Positions 1-7,814 of a stretch of DNA of 64,000 bases are shown here, piece after piece. The position numbers and the translations under genes were made by a program. The stretch covers positions 620,001-684,000 of the forward strand of contig NZ_CP115775.1 of assembly GCF_027913035.1 (NCBI RefSeq), read 5' to 3'. Every line of letters starts with the position of its first letter. Within the stretch, counting starts at the first letter, position 1. The notes beneath the pieces were generated by a model that had not been told where the DNA came from, ran no database searches, and was given only the letters and a program-made list of their open reading frames with translations. This DNA is from Paracoccus albus. Lineage in GTDB: Bacteria; Pseudomonadota; Alphaproteobacteria; Rhodobacterales; Rhodobacteraceae.

Positions 1-528
1 GTTCGCACCGGCGGTGGGGCAGAGATGGCGCGCTTCATTCTTGAAGATGTCCGCCAGTTTCTGACCGACTATGTCGTATTGGACATGACGCGCCAATCGC
101 TGTTCGGTCATTCCTTTGGCGGGTTGTTTGCACTATGGCTGATGCTCACGCGTCCCGGTGCCTTTCGCACATGGATCGCCGCAAGCCCCGCTATCACATG
201 GGAGGACGGCTTTCTGCTGGACCACCTCAAACGTTTTGATCCTGAAGGCCGCAAGCTTTTGGTCCATCTTTCTGCAGGGGAATGGGAAGGTGACGAGCTT
301 GCGCCATTCCAACGTGGTCGCGCCGACTCATCAGATCGGCTGGCACAGAAAAAGCAGACACAGACCGTGGCGGCAGCGCGCGATATGGCCCGGCATCTGT
401 CTGATCGTGGCTTGCTTGCAATGTTTGAGGTCTATTCAGGCGAAACACATATGTCAGTTCTACCTGTAGCGGTTAATCGGGCCGTGCATTGCGCGTTTGC
501 GATCGATCCCGTTATTGCGCAATCTTGA
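1..528 (+). CDS. Alpha/beta hydrolase, siderophore-esterase type (5' truncated by window edge)
   Basis: The frame is open from base 1, so the start lies outside the window and about 175 residues remain. The serine nucleophile motif GHSFGG is near residue 36-41 of the fragment, and a histidine in ETHMS near the C-terminus fits the catalytic His. This pattern (short TGGGAE region, GHSFGG, ETH) matches the Fes/IroE/BesA branch of the esterase D-like family, which opens ferric-siderophore esters after uptake. The convergent AraC gene downstream fits a siderophore locus, as such regulators often accompany these esterases. Substrate is inferred only; a generic carboxylesterase is possible. Confidence 0.75.
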   Translation, partial: VRTGGGAEMARFILEDVRQFLTDYVVLDMTRQSLFGHSFGGLFALWLMLTRPGAFRTWIAASPAITWEDGFLLDHLKRFDPEGRKLLVHLSAGEWEGDELAPFQRGRADSSDRLAQKKQTQTVAAARDMARHLSDRGLLAMFEVYSGETHMSVLPVAVNRAVHCAFAIDPVIAQS

Positions 529-699
529 GGAGCGATGACCAGCGAATAGTTCTTGAAGCGCCAAGAGCCGTGATAAGGTTCCGGTTGGTGGAGTAGCCCC
601 AATCGGTGCGGCCAGTTCGGCACAACTGAACAACCCCATCGCGGCCAAGGTTTGCACAGCTAACCAGATTGGCAATGCTCCGGCAGAGTGTATGACCAA

Positions 700-1749
700 T
701 CATTTTCCAGCTGAGACTGTTCTTTCATTTACGGAAAGTTGCGTTACATTCGACGCGGTTTTCGAACCTCGGCGCCACTGGCTCGGGGAAACGTGCGTTT
801 CACGTAGGAATTCCCGGTTAAAGTTGGATTTTGTGTTGAAACCGCTGTCCAGCATCGCGTCAGTCACACTCGCGCCCTCATCAATTCGGCTGCAAGCATG
901 CCGGATGCGCCACGAATTGATATAACGGGACACATTGTTTCCAGTTGAGCGATTGACTGCCCCGGACAGGCGTTTTTCCGGCAGATGCAAACGGCGCGCC
1001 AGACGCGACAAGGTCAAATTAGGATCAAGATGCAGCGGCTCTCGCGCCAGCAGGGTTTCCAGTCTTTCGATGATCTCAGCATCGTCGCTGCCAGCTTCAC
1101 GCGGCGGCGCGGGGGCGCAATCCGCTTCGTCACCTGACGCACCAGCGGCGGAGGGGCTGACGCTCAGAGTGCCCAGAAGCAAGAGCACAAGCGAGGAGAA
1201 GATGGTTATTAACCATCCGGTCCACCTCTCGTTTCCAGTTAGAAACGCGGCGGCAATGAAAAGGTCGCTGAGCGCCGATGCAATAAGTGCCCAGCCAAGA
1301 ACCTGCCAGAGCATTGCCGGGACCTGTCCGGCTTCCAACCGGGCCAATGGCATGTCTGACGAATTTCGCAACCGGAGCAGGATCGCGCCGCCATAGCCCG
1401 CAAAGACAAGCGGGACTATGAAGTCTGTCGTCTCAGGGGCGAAGATTCGGCAGAACACGGCAAAGGCCGGTGCCGCACCATGTATGATAATCGCGCGTAT
1501 CGGGATGCGCGAGACCATCGCATCCTGAAAGGTGATCCAGGCCAATGGGGGTATAATCGTCGCGCTCACAGGCAGGATTGGGCGCAATCCGCTTACGCCA
1601 TAACCACCGACCAACATGACAAGCAGCGATTGAAAGGCGCAGATGGTCAGAAATGACAACAGAAACGGCCTGCCCCCCGCCAAGAAAGTGCGGATGGCAA
1701 TATAGCCAAGAACGAGGGCGACGAAGGCGGGAATCGGAAGCATGGGCAT
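700..1749 (-). CDS. AraC-family regulator with N-terminal membrane domain
   Basis: About 349 residues. The first ~200 residues form six or seven hydrophobic segments and the last ~100 form an AraC double helix-turn-helix (LSRLARRLHLPEKRLS, then SVTDAMLDSGFNTKSNFNREF). Membrane-anchored AraC proteins sense a signal at the membrane and act directly on DNA without a kinase. I chose the ATG at 1749; a TTG at 1767 would add six residues, and neither has a clear ribosome binding site. It converges on the esterase fragment at the left edge, which suggests an iron/siderophore role, but no target operator is visible. Confidence 0.8.
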   Translation of the reverse strand: MPMLPIPAFVALVLGYIAIRTFLAGGRPFLLSFLTICAFQSLLVMLVGGYGVSGLRPILPVSATIIPPLAWITFQDAMVSRIPIRAIIIHGAAPAFAVFCRIFAPETTDFIVPLVFAGYGGAILLRLRNSSDMPLARLEAGQVPAMLWQVLGWALIASALSDLFIAAAFLTGNERWTGWLITIFSSLVLLLLGTLSVSPSAAGASGDEADCAPAPPREAGSDDAEIIERLETLLAREPLHLDPNLTLSRLARRLHLPEKRLSGAVNRSTGNNVSRYINSWRIRHACSRIDEGASVTDAMLDSGFNTKSNFNREFLRETHVSPSQWRRGSKTASNVTQLSVNERTVSAGK

Positions 1750-2169
1750 CCGGCGACTATTGTCCAAAAACCGGATTCTGACGACCTGAATCCCGAAAAC
1801 AGTACGTGATCATACATATTTTCTTACGATGATGGGACAACGCCCAAGAACGGAAGTTTTTGTGAAACGCCTTGCTCTGCTTTACTGCTTGCGCTCTGCA
1901 CGGCTTTGTCCGTTTCACGGATGAAGAACGGATAGGCGTCGTTGGGTTTTCGTCGGGTCGTGCCACGGCGCTTGATCTTGCGGGCGACCGATTAAATGGT
2001 GAGTTTCAGGAAAAAATTGCGCCAATGTCGCAGACGCGACTGACAGCGCCTTTTTCCGGCTCGGGGGCGTCAGCATTGCAGATCACCCCGGCTTCGAAAT
2101 CGATGCCGGCGACTCGCGCATCACGTCGGTGGAAATTGTCGATCCCGGGTTTGGAGGGTCTGCCGACCC
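1750..2169. other. Intergenic stretch between AraC gene and IS remnant
   Basis: No gene can be supported here. A frame from about 2003 to 2165 on the plus strand reads without stops and looks protein-like (includes ADHPGFEIDAGDSR) but has no start and no family I recognise. It runs directly into the IS630 remnant and may be the stump of a gene disrupted by the element. Confidence 0.3.
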
Positions 2170-2429
2170 GGCAACCCTCACCAGCCATCGCAATGCCAAA
2201 GCAGTCCAGCCATCCGAGCGGACCGCTTCTGGTTTCACTATCTGCCGCCATATTCGCCTGATCTGAACCCGATAGAAATTGCATTTGCCCGGCTCAAGGC
2301 GCATCTCGGGCGCATCCGTGCCCGCAGCTTCAAACAAGTCTTTCAGGCCTCGGCAGGGTCTGCGAACTCTTCGACCAAACCGAGTGCTCGAATTACTTCA
2401 ATGCTGCAGGAATTGTCACAGGTTAAAAC
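2170..2429 (+). pseudogene. IS630-family transposase remnant, C-terminal part
   Basis: Three reading frames together spell the last third of an IS630 transposase: LTSHRNAKAVQ (about 2171-2205), then RFWFHYLPPYSPDLNPIE (about 2224-2280) continuing to KAHLGRIRARSF, then CSNYFNAAGIVTG before a stop at 2427-2429. The LPPYSPDLNPIE motif carries the final catalytic Glu of the DDE triad. Frame changes near 2205 and 2345 and loss of the N-terminal two thirds mean it is dead. No terminal repeats or target duplication were found. Confidence 0.8.
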
Positions 2430-2438
2430 CTGGATGCT

Positions 2439-3191
2439 TTAATCGCTGATTCCCCCGTAGATAAGCCGAAGCGAAAGAACGATCAGCATCAGGTTGAGCG
2501 CGATCCTGAACCGCCGTTCATCCATTCGGTTCAGCACCAGCTTGCCGAACAATGTGCCAAGAAACCCCGCAGCTATCATAGCGGCGATGAACCCTGCCCA
2601 GCTTGCGAAGCAAAAGCCCAGTACTGCGAAGGCCAGTGATTTCACGCCGTGCTGGACGGTCATAAGCGCGGCATGGGTTGCGACATGGGCATGTCTCGGC
2701 AGTTTCTGGGACTTCGTGAAGGTTGCAACGAAAAGGCCGGTTGCGCCGAAAAACATGGTCAGAAAGCTTGAGATCACGCCGACTGAAAAAGGCCAGTCGC
2801 GCACGGCTCCCGGCGGTTTGCCAAGAACCGACCACATGACGAACCCACCCACGCCGATCTGCACCCAGGCGGGCGGCAGGTTTACGACGACAGAGCCGCC
2901 GATTGCGGCGCCTATGGCTGAACCAGCCGCGAATGCTGGCAAGGCGGGCCAGTAGATATGCCTGAATGTGACCGCTGCCCGGCCGATATTTGAGCCGATC
3001 TGGATAACGCCATGTGTGGGGATCAGCGCCGCCGGTGGCACAAGCGTTGCCATGACCGCCAAAAGCAAAGCGCCGCCGCCGATCCCGAATGCGACGGTAA
3101 TCAGCGATCCGGCAAAGCTTGTGGCAAGCAAGATTGCGAAAGTGGCATCGGCCATCCCATCCGGCATCAGCGTCGCGGTCAAGTCGATCAT
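2439..3191 (-). CDS. TSUP-family (TauE/SafE) membrane permease
   Basis: About 250 residues with seven to eight hydrophobic segments and the family's GIGGGALLLAVMATLVPP-type first repeat and a second repeat around FFGATGLFVATF. The TSUP (TauE/SafE) family exports sulfite and other sulfur-containing or organic anions across the inner membrane. The ATG at 3191 is preferred over that at 3209 because GGGAG lies about 5 bases before it. It sits just downstream of the AbrB-family gene on the same strand, with a GntR gene divergent from that pair. The substrate cannot be told from sequence. Confidence 0.85.
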   Translation of the reverse strand: MIDLTATLMPDGMADATFAILLATSFAGSLITVAFGIGGGALLLAVMATLVPPAALIPTHGVIQIGSNIGRAAVTFRHIYWPALPAFAAGSAIGAAIGGSVVVNLPPAWVQIGVGGFVMWSVLGKPPGAVRDWPFSVGVISSFLTMFFGATGLFVATFTKSQKLPRHAHVATHAALMTVQHGVKSLAFAVLGFCFASWAGFIAAMIAAGFLGTLFGKLVLNRMDERRFRIALNLMLIVLSLRLIYGGISD

Positions 3192-3257
3192 TCTACTCCC
3201 GGCCTTCATGGCATTGTCATGGGGTTATGCGCGGAGTTGCTGGTTCGAAAGCCCTAA

Positions 3258-4313
3258 TCAGCCTGACTTGTCCCTGCCGGTGCGCATTCCGATTGCCGCG
3301 GCGACCAAGGGTGCCCCGAGGATCACCAGCGTCAGCCTCACAAGATGGTGCACGACGATGAAGCCCAGATCGGCCCCTGCGACGATGGCAAGCACTGTCA
3401 TTTCGGCCTGCCCACCCGGCGCGAAGGACAGGAAGCCCTCCATCGGCGAGGCGAGTCCAAGCAGAACTACAGCCTCTGTCACCGCGAATGCGAGAATGGC
3501 GAGGATGACGACAAACACCATCCCTGACAGAACGATCCGGCGCAGTTCCAACAGCGTGACGCCGACATATCCGACCCCAATCCCCATACCGATGAAAAAC
3601 TGGGCGGCCAGAATAGCCTCGCGTGGTGGTCGGTGTTCGATCATGCCGGTCAGGGACATCAGGGCTGTGACAATCATCGGCCCCAATATAGCTGCGCCAA
3701 AAAGCCCCACGCGCTTCGCGATGGCCCAGCCGGCGATTGCGGCAACGCTCATCAGCAAAAGCTCGCGCAGCGGCAGCTCTGACGCAGGTTCGCCGATCGG
3801 TTGAACAAGCGGACGGTCCATCGCATAGACGAGTATCGCTGGCACGATTGTGACGATCACCAGCACCCGTGTCGCGTGAATCAGTGATAGTGCCCGGACA
3901 TCGCCGCCCGCTTCCTTGCCGAAGATCACCATGTCCTGCAGGCCGCCCGGCATGGCGGCGAAATATGAAGTCGGCAGGTCAAAGCCACAGACCTTATGAA
4001 AATACGGGACGCCGATCAGGCCAATGGCTGCGATGTAGATCGGGACGAAGGCCACCGATCCGGCCATTTGCGGAAGCTGGTGCATGACCTCCGGCGTGAT
4101 CGACGCGCCGACGGCGACGCCAAGGATGGTTCGGGCTGCTTCAGAGATCGGTGCGATACCTTGCAAGGGTGCGCCCAGCAATGCCGCAATCAGGCAGGCA
4201 AACATTGGGCCGAACAGAAAAGGCAGCGGCATGTTCACAAAGGCAAACACCGTTGTCCCAACGGCCGCGAGCAGCAGCGTTCCAAATCGTCGCAGGGTGA
4301 AGGGATTTGTCAT
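3258..4313 (-). CDS. AbrB-family membrane protein (PF05145 type)
   Basis: About 351 residues, almost entirely hydrophobic, in two homologous halves: MPLPFLFGPMFACLI and ALLGAPL in the first and GLFGAAILGPMIV in the second. The AMPGGLQDMVIF and SFAPGGQAEMT segments are the paired PGG signatures of the family, whose members have been called ammonia-monooxygenase-like or AbrB but are putative permeases. A longer open frame extends to 4808, but it runs through the divergent GntR gene, so the ATG at 4313 is the sensible start. The 48-bp gap to the divergent GntR gene holds a candidate operator. Confidence 0.8.
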   Translation of the reverse strand: MTNPFTLRRFGTLLLAAVGTTVFAFVNMPLPFLFGPMFACLIAALLGAPLQGIAPISEAARTILGVAVGASITPEVMHQLPQMAGSVAFVPIYIAAIGLIGVPYFHKVCGFDLPTSYFAAMPGGLQDMVIFGKEAGGDVRALSLIHATRVLVIVTIVPAILVYAMDRPLVQPIGEPASELPLRELLLMSVAAIAGWAIAKRVGLFGAAILGPMIVTALMSLTGMIEHRPPREAILAAQFFIGMGIGVGYVGVTLLELRRIVLSGMVFVVILAILAFAVTEAVVLLGLASPMEGFLSFAPGGQAEMTVLAIVAGADLGFIVVHHLVRLTLVILGAPLVAAAIGMRTGRDKSG

Positions 4314-4343
4314 GACAAAGCAACTTGACGCATTTGTATCCAG

Positions 4344-4353
4344 TCGTATACGA
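4344..4353. promoter_or_regulatory. Candidate GntR/FadR-type operator TCGTATACGA
   Basis: A perfect 10-bp palindrome lies in the 48-bp gap between the divergent AbrB-family and GntR genes, ending 8 bases before the GntR ATG. It fits the loose GT-N2-AC core pattern known for FadR-subfamily regulators. A related half, TTGTATCC, lies 8 bp to its left. Position and shape suggest autoregulation plus control of the permease; this is inference. Confidence 0.5.
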
Positions 4354-4361
4354 AAGGATGC

Positions 4362-5054
4362 ATGAATAAAACCGGAAAATTTTCTGACGCAATCGCTGCC
4401 CCGGCCGAGCGCGGCCTGCACGGCGATAGTGTCTATGAACGCCTGTGCGAGGATATCAGGTCTGGCGTGCTTTCCCCCGGGAGTCGCTTGCGCGAGGCAG
4501 AGATCGCAGAACGGCACGCTGTCAGCCGCACACCTGTCCGCGAAGCAATCCGCCGGCTGGAGGCAGAGGGGCTGGTCGATCATTTGCCGCGCAGCGGGGC
4601 GATCGTCAGGAAGCTGGATTATTCCGAGACGATGGAGCTCTATGAGATGCGGACTGTGCTGGAAGGCACAGCAGCGAGGCTGGCCGCCCGCGCCGCATCG
4701 TCGGTCGAACTCGAGGAACTTCAGGCGATCAATGACGAGATGCGCGAGGCTGACGGTCACGCAGACAGGCTGGTCACTTTGAACCGGCAGTTCCATCACC
4801 TGCTGCATGAGGCGGCGCGAAATCGTTTCCTTATCAAATCAATGGCCTCGGTCGACAACACTTTACTGATACTCGGCGCGTCGAGCATGCATCTGCCGGA
4901 ACGCGCAGTCGCTGCGGTTGATGAACATTCAAAAGTTCTCGACGCGCTTCTGGCGCGAGACGGTCTGGCCGCTGAAAGTGCAATGCGCCGGCATATGGAA
5001 CGCGCCCAGTTCGCCCGACTTAAGATATTGCGCCATTCAGCAGAGCTATCCTGA
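4362..5054 (+). CDS. GntR-family transcriptional regulator, FCD/FadR subfamily
   Basis: About 230 residues. An N-terminal winged helix (residues ~20-85, with SRLREAEIAERHAVSRTPVREAIRRLEAEGLV, the typical GntR signature) is followed by an all-helical FCD domain. The FCD domain carries histidines (NRQFHHLLHEAA, VDEHSKVLDALL, MRRHMERA) that usually bind a metal and a small organic acid. It is divergent from the AbrB-family gene and probably controls it and the following TSUP gene. The ATG is only 8 bases from the palindromic operator, leaving little room for a leader. Confidence 0.88.
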   Translation: MNKTGKFSDAIAAPAERGLHGDSVYERLCEDIRSGVLSPGSRLREAEIAERHAVSRTPVREAIRRLEAEGLVDHLPRSGAIVRKLDYSETMELYEMRTVLEGTAARLAARAASSVELEELQAINDEMREADGHADRLVTLNRQFHHLLHEAARNRFLIKSMASVDNTLLILGASSMHLPERAVAAVDEHSKVLDALLARDGLAAESAMRRHMERAQFARLKILRHSAELS

Positions 5055-5322
5055 ACCGGTTTTTCGCGATCAACCAGATGCGCGCCCCTGAAAGCGGCCA
5101 TCTCGATTTGAGACTTCGCGACTTGGCGGCAAGTCGCAGAATACCGTTTCGATCTGATTGTTTCGGGTTGCCGATGAATACCGTTGAATAACAGGAGAAC
5201 ACAAGATCGCCGCGCAGGACGCTATGAGAGCTGCAAGCCTGCCGTCGCCCAGCTTGAACATGCACAAGGGGACGGGTTAGACAAGAATCTTCAGGTTCGA
5301 TCTGCGCGGCCCTTGATGATGT

Positions 5323-6426
5323 TTAGCGCTGCAAGTCCGCGACGGGCTGATTCACGCCTTGCTCCTCCGGTGGGGGAAGGCTCTCGTCGGCGTGGACATC
5401 TTCCTGTCCGAACACTCGGTTCCAGCGGATGGATGACCAGAGCGCGATGCCGATCAGGGCAGCGCCGCCAAGGCCGGTCACGACTTCGGGGATCTCGACG
5501 AAAGATTGCAGGAACATGATGATCGACAGGGCGATGATCGCGTAGAACGCGCCATGTTCCAGATAGCGGTAATGCGTCAGCGTACCTTTCTCGACCAGCA
5601 TGATCGTCATAGAGCGCACGTACATCGCACCGATCCCCAGCCCGATGGCAATGACAAACAGATTCTGGGTCAGCGCGAAGGCGCCGATTACACCGTCAAA
5701 GCTGAAGGAAGCGTCTAGGACCTCCAGATAAAGGAACGCGCCCAGACCGCCTTTTGCGCCGGCCTCCAGCACCTGTTGGTGGCTGTCCAGAAAGCCGCCC
5801 AGAACCTCGACAAGCAGGAATGTCAGAAGGCCCCAGATTGCTGAGCGGAAGAACACTTCAGATTCCGCATCGGGCAGGAAATGTGCGAAAATCAGGATCA
5901 TCACCAACACGAATGCAACTTCGATGCCGCGGATGGTCGCATAGTGCTGCATCTTGTCTTCGATCCACGGTAGCCAGTGCACGTCCTTGTCGTGATCGAA
6001 GAAGAAGCTGAGCCCGACCATCATCAGGAATGTCCCGCCGAACGCCGCAATCGGCAGATGCGCCTCATGCATGATATGGGCATATTCCTCCGGCTGGGTC
6101 GCGGCCAGAACCATCGCCTGCCACGGCCCTATTTTCGCGGCAATAACAACGATTAAGAGCGGGAATATGATCCGCATGCCGAAAACGGCGATAATAATGC
6201 CCCATGTCAGGAAGCGATGCTGCCAGACGGGCGTCATGTCTTTCAGTTTGTTCGCGTTGACGATGGCGTTGTCGAAGGACAGCGAAATTTCCAGCACGGC
6301 GAGGACGGCGCAGATGAAAAAGATGCTTAGCATCCCGCCGAAACTGCCGGTCATCTGCCAGCCCAGTGCGGCCCCGAGGGCAAGGCCGGCTGCGGTGACG
6401 ATGAAAGCCCATTTGAAATAGTGCAT
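5323..6426 (-). CDS. DUF475-family integral membrane protein, TerC-like
   Basis: About 367 residues with roughly nine membrane segments. Two acidic intramembrane motifs, SLSFDNAIVNA and ASFSFDGVIGAF, mark the two halves and are the hallmark shared by DUF475 and TerC proteins, which are linked to metal-ion handling. The ATG at 6426 is preferred because GGCGGAG lies just upstream; in-frame ATGs further out would add up to 28 charged residues with no obvious role. The C-terminus is a polar tail of ~30 residues. It is flanked by gaps of about 270 bp and seems to be a single-gene unit. Confidence 0.82.
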   Translation of the reverse strand: MHYFKWAFIVTAAGLALGAALGWQMTGSFGGMLSIFFICAVLAVLEISLSFDNAIVNANKLKDMTPVWQHRFLTWGIIIAVFGMRIIFPLLIVVIAAKIGPWQAMVLAATQPEEYAHIMHEAHLPIAAFGGTFLMMVGLSFFFDHDKDVHWLPWIEDKMQHYATIRGIEVAFVLVMILIFAHFLPDAESEVFFRSAIWGLLTFLLVEVLGGFLDSHQQVLEAGAKGGLGAFLYLEVLDASFSFDGVIGAFALTQNLFVIAIGLGIGAMYVRSMTIMLVEKGTLTHYRYLEHGAFYAIIALSIIMFLQSFVEIPEVVTGLGGAALIGIALWSSIRWNRVFGQEDVHADESLPPPEEQGVNQPVADLQR

Positions 6427-6692
6427 AACTCCGCCTTTCGAAGCGGAGTGGTCAGAGGTCTGCATGACAAAATCCCGGTGCGGCGGGTCAGGTTTCAGTG
6501 CCGACATCACGAATGTGCCGCCACATCCGCCAGAGGGGCCCGGTCACCACTGTATCGTCAGCGCCTGTTCGGCACGACACCTGACCAAATAGCGACGACG
6601 CAGCGCGTCTTCAATTGGCGTTCAAGTCTACGGACGCAAAAATGTCTCTGCCGGTGCCACGCTGCAACGCAGTCTGCAATTTTGGCCGGAGT

Positions 6693-7814
6693 TCAGGAGC
6701 CGGCGACTTTCTGCACGCGATTTCGTTTGCTGCGACGCGCCGCGATGATCCCCACCAGCCACAAGACGCCCAACGTCCACGACTCGACCGCCAAGCGGAA
6801 CGCCACGCTCGCCCCATCGGGATCGGTCATCAGCGCGTCGCCGATAACGGACAGCATCACGCAGGCGATGAAGGTGACCAGACCGCCGCGTCCAATCATA
6901 GCAAGGGCGCGTCCGATGACGGTATCGGCCAGCCATGCCATTGGCCGGGCAAGGGGGACAGCGACCAGCCACGCTGCGGCGAGGATGCCGACATACCGCA
7001 CCCAATCCATCGACCATTTGTCGACAGAGCCGACAATGTCGCGGATCTGATAGTAGATTTCCTTCAGCTCAGGCCCATAGCGCCAAAGTTGCGCCATCGC
7101 GACGCCGAAGATCGAATAGGCGACCGCCAGGAGAGTCAGCGTGGTCGCATGTTGGCGCAGGATGGGCATGAAGCGTGTGCGGAACAGACCCATCGCGACG
7201 CCGGAATGGAACAGCAACTGCCATGCGAACGGATTGAACAGCATACCGTTCGCCCCACGCTGGTTCGGCAGCAGATCGTTCAGTGGAATGGACATTGCCC
7301 ACATTGCCAGAGAGCCGAGGGCAAACGCCCAGGGCCAGCGAAGCATCAGCGGGACGGTTATCGGCGTGAAAGCCAAGACGACCACATAAAGTGCCAATAC
7401 ATCCAGCAGGTTGGGCTGCATCCATAATGTGCCGAGCGTCACGATATACCCGATCGGAAACTCGAATATCCAACGAGCATAGGCGCCCCAGACGGCAGTA
7501 TGCGGAAGCCCCGCCTCAACAAGGAAGCGAGAGACAAGGGCAAGTAGAATGCCGCCCAGAACCAGTGCCAGCCAAACCTGAAACGCGCGACGCAGAAAGC
7601 GCTTTTGGGCTGCGCGGCGCCCAGCCTTGGCCTCGACCGTCAGCCAGACCAGGCCAACAAGAAAGCCTGATAGCAGCACGAACAGCTCTGCTGCGTCGAA
7701 GACGGCGAAATTGGCGAGCGTAAAATGACGCAAGACGCCATCGGGCATGTGGTCAACCATGATCGCGGCCAACGCATAGCCGCGCAACATATCCAGAGCA
7801 GCAATTCGTTTCAT
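6693..7814 (-). CDS. opgC: OpgC protein, membrane acyltransferase for periplasmic glucans
   Basis: About 373 residues with ten or so membrane segments; begins MKRIAALDMLRGYALAAIM, the usual opening of the OpgC_C/acyltransferase-3-like family. Known OpgC proteins transfer succinyl groups onto osmoregulated periplasmic glucans. It is the third gene of opgG-opgH-opgC, and its start codon overlaps the opgH stop by 4 bases, implying translational coupling. OpgC is not present in every OPG locus; in Rhodobacter-type bacteria it follows opgH as here. Confidence 0.88.
   Translation of the reverse strand: MKRIAALDMLRGYALAAIMVDHMPDGVLRHFTLANFAVFDAAELFVLLSGFLVGLVWLTVEAKAGRRAAQKRFLRRAFQVWLALVLGGILLALVSRFLVEAGLPHTAVWGAYARWIFEFPIGYIVTLGTLWMQPNLLDVLALYVVVLAFTPITVPLMLRWPWAFALGSLAMWAMSIPLNDLLPNQRGANGMLFNPFAWQLLFHSGVAMGLFRTRFMPILRQHATTLTLLAVAYSIFGVAMAQLWRYGPELKEIYYQIRDIVGSVDKWSMDWVRYVGILAAAWLVAVPLARPMAWLADTVIGRALAMIGRGGLVTFIACVMLSVIGDALMTDPDGASVAFRLAVESWTLGVLWLVGIIAARRSKRNRVQKVAGS

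Noticed and set aside
3258..4808. Extended 516-codon version of the AbrB-family gene
   Set aside because: The added part is antisense to the well-supported GntR gene; the hydrophobic protein begins at the ATG at 4313.
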